A stretch of 34,835 nt of DNA from an uncultured Bacteroidales bacterium. GTDB lineage: Bacteria; Bacteroidota; Bacteroidia; Bacteroidales; Bacteroidaceae. Position numbers and translations under genes: made by a program. Below, piece by piece: positions 25,825 through 33,176 of this stretch; within the stretch, counting starts at the first letter, position 1, and each line of letters begins with the position of its first letter. The notes under the pieces are model-generated. The model made no database searches. It was not told the DNA's origin and worked only from the letters and a program-made list of their open reading frames with translations. Location of the stretch: the NCBI GenBank assembly GCA_902782245.1, contig CACZMI010000016.1, positions 1 through 34,835 on the forward strand, given 5' to 3'.

Positions 25825-26643
25825 TCAGAAGGTTTTATCTTTGGTGCTGGCCATAATATCCTCCTCAATTACCGCGTCAGTAGCTGGGATAGCCAGGTTT
25901 TTGTAGTAATATTTCCTGAAGTTGACAGGAATTGTATATTTTACCCGTTGGACTTCACCATTCTGCCTGCCGGGTTTCCATTTGGGCATTGCCGATACCA
26001 GGCGTAATGCCTCTGCATCAAGAATGGGGTGTACACTCTTTACAACCTCCGGCTTAGTGATAGAACCGTCCTTTTCAACGATGAATGTAACCAGGACACG
26101 CCCCTGAATATTATTCTCCCAACAGGAGTCCGGGACAACCATATTGTCTCTAAGGTATCCCATTAGGGCATTAATGCCACCCGGGAACTCAGGTGATTCA
26201 TCAACCACCATAAAAACATCCCCCTCACCGGGTGCTTGACTCTTCTGGGCAGATTCCACAGGCTTACCCCAGTCATCGTCACCATCTAAATCTAAAGTTA
26301 CATATTCAACAACACCGTCTGTACAGTCAAGGATATCCGCATCGTCCTCGGCTATACCTTCATTGCCTTGGGCCGGGATTACTTGTTCCTGACCGGCAGG
26401 TGTTTGGGTGTTGTTTACCGGAACATCATCCTGTTTGGAGAGCAGGCTGATGGTGAACACCAATGCCATTATGATTGCGGCTACAGCAGGTAAACCTACT
26501 GCAATACTAAGATATGTGCGCCTACGGCGGGCGTAACGTTCACGTGTTGCTTTCCGGTTAAGGAAATCATCACGGTCAGATGAGGGGAGTTTCATCTCAT
26601 AGTCTTCCAGGCGCTGCTTGAATATATCGTCAAAATCTTTCAT
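25825..26643 (-). CDS. Anti-sigma-like membrane protein with C-terminal TonB domain
   Basis: The 272-residue product has a cytoplasmic N-terminus (1-43) starting MKDFDDIFKQRLEDYEMKLP, which resembles the start of Bacteroidota anti-sigma proteins. One membrane segment follows (about 44-69), then an acidic periplasmic linker (70-150) and a TonB C-terminal domain (about 151-243) with ESPEFPGG, GRVLVTFIVEKDG and MPKWKPGRQNG. Its start overlaps the stop of the ECF sigma gene as ATGA (26640-26643), so the two are translationally coupled. I infer that it controls that sigma factor, perhaps sensing contact with an outer-membrane partner. An alternative is a plain energy-transducing TonB, but it lacks the usual long proline-rich linker. 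Confidence 0.78.
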   Translation of the reverse strand: MKDFDDIFKQRLEDYEMKLPSSDRDDFLNRKATRERYARRRRTYLSIAVGLPAVAAIIMALVFTISLLSKQDDVPVNNTQTPAGQEQVIPAQGNEGIAEDDADILDCTDGVVEYVTLDLDGDDDWGKPVESAQKSQAPGEGDVFMVVDESPEFPGGINALMGYLRDNMVVPDSCWENNIQGRVLVTFIVEKDGSITKPEVVKSVHPILDAEALRLVSAMPKWKPGRQNGEVQRVKYTIPVNFRKYYYKNLAIPATDAVIEEDIMASTKDKTF

Positions 26644-27194
26644 CTTCCTGTCCTTTTAAGATAATCATTAACCTCAATCCTTAATTGGGCGCGGGCCTTG
26701 GCCAGAACGGATGCCGATCCTTTCTCCGTGATGCCAATGGCATCGGCTATATCCTTATGGCTGAATCCGTCTATGCAGTACATGTTGAATACCGTACGCC
26801 TGACCGATGGCAGGGATGCCACCAAATCCATCAATACCTGTGCCGGAATATCGTCTGCCGCATTGTCATCGGTATCAGTAATGCCCGGTTCAATCGTCTG
26901 GTCCAGCGGGACAAGACGCAGCTTGCTCATCTGACGAAGGCGGTCAATCACAACGTTGACCGTAAGGCGGCGCAGCCATGCGTAGAGTGATCCGTCACCG
27001 GAATAACTGAAAGACCGGAAACTGTCCATAGCCTTTATCATGGCGTCATGCATAAGGTCCTGGGCCTCCTCGCGGTCTGCCACGTATCGATAGCAGAGAG
27101 CATACAGGCGCGACGCATACTGAGCGTAGAGTTCGCCTTGCGCCTCCCTATCGCCTGCAGTACACAAGCGGGCCAGTTCCTGCTCAGTTTTCAT
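26640..27194 (-). CDS. ECF-type RNA polymerase sigma factor
   Basis: The 184-residue product has sigma region 2 (about 20-90) with CYRYVADREEAQDLMHDAMIKA and the -10-binding YAWLRRLTVNVVIDRLR, and region 4 (about 125-178) with LPSVRRTVFNMYCIDGFSHKDIADAIGI as helix-turn-helix. The linker between them is acidic. No extra C-terminal domain is present. It is coupled to the downstream anti-sigma-like TonB-domain gene. Its targets cannot be read from the window. A near-consensus -7 element (TATCTTTC) lies at 27225-27232 on the minus strand, and read-through from the DUF4419 gene is also possible. Confidence 0.93.
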   Translation of the reverse strand: MKTEQELARLCTAGDREAQGELYAQYASRLYALCYRYVADREEAQDLMHDAMIKAMDSFRSFSYSGDGSLYAWLRRLTVNVVIDRLRQMSKLRLVPLDQTIEPGITDTDDNAADDIPAQVLMDLVASLPSVRRTVFNMYCIDGFSHKDIADAIGITEKGSASVLAKARAQLRIEVNDYLKRTGR

Positions 27195-27224
27195 CCTGCT
27201 TTCTGCTTGTCCGGTTTCTGAACG

Positions 27225-27232
27225 GAAAGATA
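27225..27232 (-). promoter_or_regulatory. Possible promoter element upstream of the ECF sigma gene
   Basis: On the minus strand TATCTTTC differs from TAnnTTTG only in the last base. It ends 30 bases before the sigma factor ATG at 27194. An A/T inverted repeat CTTAAAA/TTTTAAG (27233-27239 with 27250-27256) lies directly upstream of it. No -33 element is seen. Confidence 0.3.
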
Positions 27233-27274
27233 CTTAAAATACGTCTTTCTTTTAAGTTTTTTCCTTTATTTTTA

Positions 27275-28750
27275 TCAGAGGCCGGAAAGACTTCTTCTGG
27301 ACCAAAAGTCCATCTTTTTATGTCCTTTCTTGTGCTTTTCCAATGCCGCCTTGTCAATGGAGTCATAAAGTAGTTCTGAGACCTTCTCGGGTGAAAAGTC
27401 GTTGTTTTCAACCATTTCCGCCAGTTTTTTTTCATCTACATGGATAATTCTTCCGTCTAAGACGACCATTGGCAATGTTTCGCTTTTATGCAATTGTGCC
27501 GTGGGATTTATGAGTCTGTTAACGATGGATTCATCATTTAGAAGCGGTACTGAATAATGCTTAGGGATATCAGTCTTTATTTTGTTATAATAGTAATCAC
27601 GCTCAACATCCGGTAAGGTGCAGCGTACCATCCAGCCTATCTCGGGTTTTAACGCTCCGGTTACGGGATTCTCACTCATACCTATTATTCCTGCATAAAG
27701 CTGCATATCGTACTTTTTGCTTACCGTTATTCCGTCATCACCCCTTATCTCATAGATGAAAGGTGTTTCCACAATCTCCGGAAGCAGTCTGGCGTTATAC
27801 GTCATCGGCCCGTTAATCATGTCACCGTGTGCATCATACGGATAGAATGCGGTAAACCAGCCGTCAAACTTAAGGTCCGTTTTATCGGTAGGCATTCCGC
27901 AACCCATCTTCCTGAATTTGGAAGATCCCACCATCTCCATCCAGAACTCAGTGTCAACTGTACCTTGAGCCGCATCCACAAACTGTTTAAGTATAGGATC
28001 CAGCCTGTCTATCCACCAATCCAGTCCATATCCTTTAAGGGACTGGGTCTTCTCTCTTACCTTGCGCCAATCGTCAGGAGTTCCGGTCAGGGTTATGTCC
28101 GGTATTCCGCATCCTAAGGTGAACACCTTGTATTCAAAATAAGATTTTACTGATTCCATCAGGGTTATCTGTGATGCAATCTTCTCAGTCATGCCGGTGG
28201 TGCTGAAATCGGCGGTAATGATATCGGCAATCTGATTCTTTGTATTGCTCCTTATCTGCTTCTCAAAGTCAGAGAAAATGTATTTCCAGTCAACCTTATC
28301 GGTATTGTAAATAAGGTCTTGGTTTGATATAACCTCAAGAGTCTTCTTACCCTGATGATAGACTATCTTATCCCTCAGTTCATCGGAGTTAAGGTTTACA
28401 TGGGCTGCAAAGCCCTGACTGATAAGCAGCCATATCACATCGGGAGACAATATGACAGCCCTATGACTGGCATAGGCATTGATCAATCCCTTATAAAAGG
28501 AGTTGGTGCCGAAAAATATCAGCGAATCACCGTCAATACTGCTTTTGATTACCCCGTTACGGTAATCAGAGCCGTTGTACCTGACAACGGTATTGGCGAT
28601 GTTATAAGATGAACTGCGGGGGAATGTCCGTTCTATCGGTTCCAGATCCTCAACATGAAATGTAACGCCGGCGTTTTGTGCCCAAGCGCCAACAGCAAGC
28701 AGACTCAATAACAATCCGACGAACCCTCCTTTTGCAATCGACATTTTCAT
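27275..28750 (-). CDS. Secreted DUF4419 protein
   Basis: The 491-residue product has a signal peptide (about 1-24, ending AWA-Q). A DUF4419 domain follows over most of the length, recognisable in AYASHRAVILSPDVIWLLISQGFAAHVN, ADFSTTGMTEKIASQITLM and GCGIPDITLTGTPDDWRKV. The function of DUF4419 is not known. The last 70 residues contain LPMVVLDGRIIHVDEKKLAEM, which looks faintly like the plug-type motif found at the ends of some Bacteroidota cell-surface proteins, then a basic tail. It lies upstream of the ECF sigma gene on the same strand with an 80-base gap, and may be transcribed with it. Confidence 0.75.
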   Translation of the reverse strand: MKMSIAKGGFVGLLLSLLAVGAWAQNAGVTFHVEDLEPIERTFPRSSSYNIANTVVRYNGSDYRNGVIKSSIDGDSLIFFGTNSFYKGLINAYASHRAVILSPDVIWLLISQGFAAHVNLNSDELRDKIVYHQGKKTLEVISNQDLIYNTDKVDWKYIFSDFEKQIRSNTKNQIADIITADFSTTGMTEKIASQITLMESVKSYFEYKVFTLGCGIPDITLTGTPDDWRKVREKTQSLKGYGLDWWIDRLDPILKQFVDAAQGTVDTEFWMEMVGSSKFRKMGCGMPTDKTDLKFDGWFTAFYPYDAHGDMINGPMTYNARLLPEIVETPFIYEIRGDDGITVSKKYDMQLYAGIIGMSENPVTGALKPEIGWMVRCTLPDVERDYYYNKIKTDIPKHYSVPLLNDESIVNRLINPTAQLHKSETLPMVVLDGRIIHVDEKKLAEMVENNDFSPEKVSELLYDSIDKAALEKHKKGHKKMDFWSRRSLSGL

Positions 28751-28773
28751 ACCAATAAGTTTTATTGTCGATG

Positions 28774-28781
28774 CAAATGTA
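28774..28781 (-). promoter_or_regulatory. Promoter -7 element of the DUF4419 gene
   Basis: On the minus strand TACATTTG matches TAnnTTTG and ends 23 bases before the ATG at 28750. TTGG or TTTG sequences 16-21 bases upstream can serve as the -33 element. Two TTGCAA repeats lie further upstream. Confidence 0.6.
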
Positions 28782-28813
28782 AAGCGTCAACTTACCTCAA
28801 ACCAAGAGATAAG

Positions 28814-28832
28814 CGTTGCAAACCCGTTGCAA
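28814..28832. repeat. Tandem CGTTGCAA repeats, 11 bases apart
   Basis: CGTTGCAA occurs at 28814-28821 and again at 28825-28832, in phase with one DNA turn. The core TTGCAA is itself palindromic. The pair lies about 33-58 bases upstream of the DUF4419 -7 element and just after the aminotransferase stop codon. It could be an operator, or a weak 6-bp hairpin ending the aminotransferase transcript. Confidence 0.4.
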
Positions 28833-28837
28833 TTGGG

Positions 28838-30163
28838 CTACTTGTGAGCCTCGTTGAAGAGACGGAGGCGCTCCTCAAGGATTGGGAACTGGTCGTCGCG
28901 GATGTTTGACGAGCAGCCGCGGATGCCCTGGCGGTTGCTGCCTGTTGATGAGAGAACTATTCCGCTTATTCCAAAGTAGAGCAGCTCATGCAGCAACTGA
29001 CCTCCCTCCATGGGTGTGCCGTCGGGAAGGTTATAGCCGAATGTAAAGAAGAATCCGTTGCTTACCGGCTCCTCCAGATCCTTATCGTATGTGATGTTGA
29101 ATCCGTTGCGCAGCAGGGCGGCCTTGATCTTCTCGGTGCGGCGTGCATACTCGCGGATATCCTCGCGGAACTGATAGGTACCATCGCATGCGGCCTTGAG
29201 CATGGCGGCCATGGCACACTGAACGGAGTGGGTTACACCCGATGACATGGCGTAAAGCATATCGTATGCATAGACTGCTCCAAAGCGGGATATGTTGTAA
29301 CGCTTTTGTAGAGTCTCAAAATGACGCTCGTAGAGTTTGTCCGATATGCAGGCCACGGCTATACGCTCGCCGGCATAACTGAATATCTTGCTGCCGCTGA
29401 GCATCATGATGTAGTTGTCGGTGTAGTGCGATACGCTTATCTGATAGGGAGCCTTGAAAGGAATGCCCAGACCCTCACGACGGAAATCCATGGTCATGTA
29501 GGCCAGGTCCTCAAGGATAATCGTATCATATTTTGTGGCCAATTCACCGATGGTTTTGATCTCCTGCTCTGTAAGACACATCCAACTTGGGTTGTTGGGG
29601 TTGCTGTAAACAATACAGCATATGTTGCCCTGCTTGAGATAACTCTCCAGCTTGGGAGCCAGTTTATCGGCACGGAAATCGGCTACGTCAAACTGGGCGG
29701 TCTTGACACCCATTACCTGGGCCTGCATCTTCTGCACGGGGAATCCGGGATCGATGTAGAGGATGGTATCCTTCTTAGGATCAATCTGTGAGCACAAAAG
29801 GAATGCGGCAAACGTACCCTGCATGGCTCCGCAGGTAGGCGTGCAGTGAGAGGACTGGATATCGGTGTTTATGAAAGCCTTGACAAAACGTGCTGCCTGC
29901 TCCTTGAGTTCGGGAATACCCTCAATGTTAGGATACTTGGATGCCACACCGCGGTCAAGAGCCTCTTTCTGAGCCTTGACGCCTACGGCTGCCGGCGGGA
30001 TGCCGGGAACACCCATCTCAAAGTGGATAAACTCCTGACCTGTTACCTTCTCGGCGTTCAACTCACATGCCAGCACCTGGCGGATTGAGGCCTTGTTAAG
30101 GTCAGTTACCTCTATACTCTTTAGATAATCATCTATTACGTTAGCAGGAATCAGCGTTTTCAT
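28838..30163 (-). CDS. Class I/II PLP-dependent aminotransferase
   Basis: The 441-residue product is a fold-type I aminotransferase. It shows a substrate-side segment GVPGIPP, SNPNNPSW at 187-194, the PLP-ring Asp/Tyr in EDLAY (218-222) and the Schiff-base lysine K259 in LSGSKIFSYAGER. The C-terminal domain contains RQGIRGCSSNIR. It begins 9 bases after iorB on the same strand. Since IorAB oxidises aryl pyruvates, this enzyme probably makes them from aromatic amino acids (or runs in reverse). That substrate is inferred from context, not from a residue signature. Confidence 0.88.
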   Translation of the reverse strand: MKTLIPANVIDDYLKSIEVTDLNKASIRQVLACELNAEKVTGQEFIHFEMGVPGIPPAAVGVKAQKEALDRGVASKYPNIEGIPELKEQAARFVKAFINTDIQSSHCTPTCGAMQGTFAAFLLCSQIDPKKDTILYIDPGFPVQKMQAQVMGVKTAQFDVADFRADKLAPKLESYLKQGNICCIVYSNPNNPSWMCLTEQEIKTIGELATKYDTIILEDLAYMTMDFRREGLGIPFKAPYQISVSHYTDNYIMMLSGSKIFSYAGERIAVACISDKLYERHFETLQKRYNISRFGAVYAYDMLYAMSSGVTHSVQCAMAAMLKAACDGTYQFREDIREYARRTEKIKAALLRNGFNITYDKDLEEPVSNGFFFTFGYNLPDGTPMEGGQLLHELLYFGISGIVLSSTGSNRQGIRGCSSNIRDDQFPILEERLRLFNEAHK

Positions 30164-30172
30164 CAGTGTTTT

Positions 30173-30745
30173 TTATTCACAGTTACGGCCTATCTCAAGG
30201 GCCTTTATGTTCATATCTACAATTGCATCGCCCTTAGCGCCGAATATGGTGCGTACGCTCTGGCACAGTTTGTCAAAGCTTATGCTCTTGAGCGCCTTTG
30301 ATGCAGCACCCAGCAGTATCATGTTGACTGCCTTGGGCATCTTATGTTCTTTGCCAAGCTCATCGGTATCAATCAGGATAACGTTACCCAGCTGCTTGAG
30401 CTCGGCTATGATGGCATCCTTATCGGGATAGTTGCCTATGTTTACAAAGGGGTTGGATGATGTGATTACCCAACCGTCCTTACTCAGGTAGTGCTTGTAA
30501 CGCAGGGCTTCCATGGGCTCCATGGCTATTATGATATCGGCCTGACCAAGTGATATAAGGTCACTTGCAATTGGCTGGTCCGATATGCGCAGGTTGGACT
30601 GTACGTCACCGCCGCGCTGGCTCATTCCGTGAACCTCTGCCTGCTTGATGTAGAGGTCCTCCTCAAGGGCGGCCTGACCTATAACGGTTGCGATAGAGAG
30701 GATACCTTGTCCTCCTACGCCTGCAAGAATTATATCTGTCTTCAT
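30173..30745 (-). CDS. iorB: Indolepyruvate ferredoxin oxidoreductase, beta subunit
   Basis: IorB is the gamma-domain subunit of the 2-oxoacid oxidoreductase that works with IorA. The 190-residue product opens with TDIILAGVGGQGILSIATVIG and contains QAEVHGMSQRGGDVQSNLRI, both typical of the 2-oxoacid:ferredoxin oxidoreductase gamma domain. The length is normal. Its ATG overlaps the stop of iorA by four bases, so the subunits are translationally coupled. Confidence 0.93.
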   Translation of the reverse strand: MKTDIILAGVGGQGILSIATVIGQAALEEDLYIKQAEVHGMSQRGGDVQSNLRISDQPIASDLISLGQADIIIAMEPMEALRYKHYLSKDGWVITSSNPFVNIGNYPDKDAIIAELKQLGNVILIDTDELGKEHKMPKAVNMILLGAASKALKSISFDKLCQSVRTIFGAKGDAIVDMNIKALEIGRNCE

Positions 30746-32346
30746 TTCTGTGCTGCTTTTGCTTTTGCCTTACGGGCAAGTGTCTGGATACATTCACGGC
30801 GCGGTATGATAACCGACAGACCCTGATACTCAATCTCCTCACGCAGGGTGCGTGTAATCTCCTCCATGTTCTGGGGCAGCGGAACAACCAACTTGAGGTG
30901 ATCCGGATTAACACCGATACCGCGGCAGATAGCCTCGAACTTGTTGGTGCCGGCGCTGTCCTGTCCGCCGGTCATACCGGTGGTCAGGTTATCGGATATG
31001 ATGATTGTGATGGGAGAGTTCTCATTAACTGCATCCAGCAGACCGGTCATGCCGGAGTGGGTGAATGTGCTGTCACCTATGATGGCCACTGCGGGGAACA
31101 CGCCTGCGTCGGCTGCACCCTTGGCCATGGTGATGCTGGCACCCATATCAACCGTGCTGTCCAGAGCCTGGAAGGGAGGCAGGGCACCCAGTGTGTAGCA
31201 ACCTATGTCACCGAACACCTTTGCTGTCTTGTAATCCTTGAGAACTATGTTGATGGCCTCATAAACAGAGCGGTGACCGCAACCCTGGCAGAGGGCGGGC
31301 GGACGTGCCACAACGTTTTTGGCTACATCCGGATGCGGCAGCGGAGCCAGGCCCAGGGCGGCCTTTACTATATCGGGATTGAGTTCTCCCTGACGGGGCA
31401 ATTCTCCGGTCAGACGGCCTATTATCTTGCAGTCAGAGGGCAGAATGCCTGCCACCTGCTCTTCAACAAAGGGCTGACCGTCCTCAATTACCATGATCGA
31501 GTCACACTGCTCGGCAAGAGTACGTATGGTCTCAGCCGGTATGGGGTACTGTGAAATCTTGAGTACGGGGAAAGGTATGCCCTCGGGGTAGCACTCCGAC
31601 AGGTAGTTGAATGCGTTACCGCAGGCAATGGCACCCATCTTGAAACGCTTAGCCTGGGCCTTGAAGCTGTTGAACGGTGATTCAACTGACAGACGCATAA
31701 TCTCCGGCTGACGCTCCAACAGTGAGGCGTAGCGGCGCTTGGCGATAGCGGGCAGCAGTACCCAGTCACGGACACCGCTTACCGGATTGAGGTCATTCTG
31801 ATTACGCTTTTCCTTGAGCGACACAACGGCGCGCGAGTGGGCCAGACGGGTTACGGTACGCATCAGAACCGGCAGCTTGAGAGACTCCGACAGGTCATAT
31901 GCATATGACATCATATCATAAGCCTCTTGCTGTGAAGAGGGTTCCAGGACCGGTATCAGGGCAAACTTGCCGTAATAGCGGGTGTCCTGCTCATCCTGTG
32001 ACGAGTGCATCGAGGGGTCATCGGCCACAAGGACTATCAGACCGCCGTTCACTCCGGTGATTGATGAGTTCACGAACGGATCGGCGGCTACGTTCATGCC
32101 TACGTGCTTCATGCACACAAGTGCACGCTTGCCGGCAAATGACATACCCAGAGCGGCCTCCATGGCTGTTTTCTCATTGGTACACCAGCGATTGTGTATT
32201 TTCTCTGCAGGGTTTTTCTTGCAGTAACCCTGTATGTATTCGGTAATCTCAGTAGAGGGTGTGCCCGGATAAGCGTAAACGCCGCTCAGTCCGGCATCGA
32301 TTGCACCCTGCGCTATGGCCTCATCGCCAAGTAGGAGTTTTTTCAT
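30742..32346 (-). CDS. iorA: Indolepyruvate ferredoxin oxidoreductase, alpha subunit, lacking the C-terminal ferredoxin domain
   Basis: The enzyme oxidatively decarboxylates aryl pyruvates to aryl-acetyl-CoA using thiamine diphosphate, passing electrons to ferredoxin. The 534-residue product has the N-terminal pyrimidine-binding domain (GDEAIAQGAIDAGLSGVYAYPGTPSTEI) and the TPP-binding domain with GDIGCYTLGALPPF and GDSTFTHSGMTGLLDAVN. It ends shortly after VIIPRRECIQTL with a Lys/Ala-rich tail. The archaeal enzyme continues here into a domain with two CxxCxxC clusters. No such Cys clusters occur in this product or in a separate gene in the window. It is coupled to iorB and follows the DUF975 gene by 9 bases. 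Confidence 0.93.
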   Translation of the reverse strand: MKKLLLGDEAIAQGAIDAGLSGVYAYPGTPSTEITEYIQGYCKKNPAEKIHNRWCTNEKTAMEAALGMSFAGKRALVCMKHVGMNVAADPFVNSSITGVNGGLIVLVADDPSMHSSQDEQDTRYYGKFALIPVLEPSSQQEAYDMMSYAYDLSESLKLPVLMRTVTRLAHSRAVVSLKEKRNQNDLNPVSGVRDWVLLPAIAKRRYASLLERQPEIMRLSVESPFNSFKAQAKRFKMGAIACGNAFNYLSECYPEGIPFPVLKISQYPIPAETIRTLAEQCDSIMVIEDGQPFVEEQVAGILPSDCKIIGRLTGELPRQGELNPDIVKAALGLAPLPHPDVAKNVVARPPALCQGCGHRSVYEAINIVLKDYKTAKVFGDIGCYTLGALPPFQALDSTVDMGASITMAKGAADAGVFPAVAIIGDSTFTHSGMTGLLDAVNENSPITIIISDNLTTGMTGGQDSAGTNKFEAICRGIGVNPDHLKLVVPLPQNMEEITRTLREEIEYQGLSVIIPRRECIQTLARKAKAKAAQK

Positions 32347-32355
32347 ATATGATGT

Positions 32356-33135
32356 TTATTCAGCGGTTTTCTCAGCGTCTCTTATTTCACAATAGAATGC
32401 AGACTCAGTTGTGTGGATATACGGGAACAGCCAGAGGTAACCTATACCAAGGGTAAAGATTCCCAGAATGATCCAACCAAGGAAACTCAGGCCTAAAAGG
32501 AAGTATCTCCATTTGTTTCCGTTCATAAGGGTGCGGCTGCGGCGCATTGTATCTATTATGTCAAGTTCGGGACTGTCAACCAGGATAAAAGTGATCTGTG
32601 AGTACATAAGACCAATCCAGATGCAATATACAAGAGCTGCAATAGTCAGAATGACGGCAACGATACCGCTCTTAAATATTAATCCTATCAATACAAAGAT
32701 TATGATTGCAGGAATAAGGATTAATGCAACAAGTATTCCGGCGATGAAATTAACAAAAACTATATGAAGATAGTGCTTGCCGAAGCCCTGTTTGAAGAAA
32801 TTACTGAAAATGGCGTTATCGGCACCCTTGCTTTCAAAGAGAACCCTGTAAGCATTGGAAATACCTACAGTCAGAGGTGCGGTAAAGAAAATTGCGCCCA
32901 GAACCGAAAGAATGGTGCCGTAGATATTGCCTCCCATTGCTTCCATCAGAGCCTCAGTATCATTGGTGAGCAGAGCCTCATAATAATCCATGAAATTGGT
33001 GCCTGAAATCAGTTGGAAGATCATATTGAAGGCGATGCTTACAACCACATATCCCAATGATGCCAAAGCGGCCTTTCCAAAATTTCCGTGAAGGGCATCA
33101 AGAGCCTCATCCTTGAGTTGAGTTATTCTTTTCAT
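32356..33135 (-). CDS. DUF975 integral membrane protein
   Basis: The 259-residue product has about six membrane segments (near 22-42, 72-95, 122-150, 153-180 and 210-240). The DUF975 pattern is seen in the C-terminal region, with DTMRRSRTLMNGNKWRYFLLGLSFLGWIILGIFTLGIGYLWLFPY. The function is unknown. It is the first gene of a run with iorA, iorB and the aminotransferase (gaps of 9, -4 and 9 bases). It may therefore be a membrane partner or only a passenger of that operon. Confidence 0.82.
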   Translation of the reverse strand: MKRITQLKDEALDALHGNFGKAALASLGYVVVSIAFNMIFQLISGTNFMDYYEALLTNDTEALMEAMGGNIYGTILSVLGAIFFTAPLTVGISNAYRVLFESKGADNAIFSNFFKQGFGKHYLHIVFVNFIAGILVALILIPAIIIFVLIGLIFKSGIVAVILTIAALVYCIWIGLMYSQITFILVDSPELDIIDTMRRSRTLMNGNKWRYFLLGLSFLGWIILGIFTLGIGYLWLFPYIHTTESAFYCEIRDAEKTAE

Positions 33136-33163
33136 ATTATTGGTTGTTTTAGTTAGACTGATA

Positions 33164-33171
33164 CAAATATA
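33164..33171 (-). promoter_or_regulatory. Promoter -7 element of the DUF975-iorAB-aminotransferase operon
   Basis: On the minus strand TATATTTG matches TAnnTTTG, 28 bases before the ATG at 33135 and just past the symporter stop. The -33 region lies within the symporter coding sequence and has no good TTTG. Read-through from the symporter gene cannot be excluded. Confidence 0.55.
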
Positions 33172-33176
33172 AGGAT

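Noticed and set aside
30898-31554. Plus-strand frame of 218 codons opposite iorA
   Set aside because: It is an antisense shadow of the conserved TPP-binding region, with no recognisable domain.
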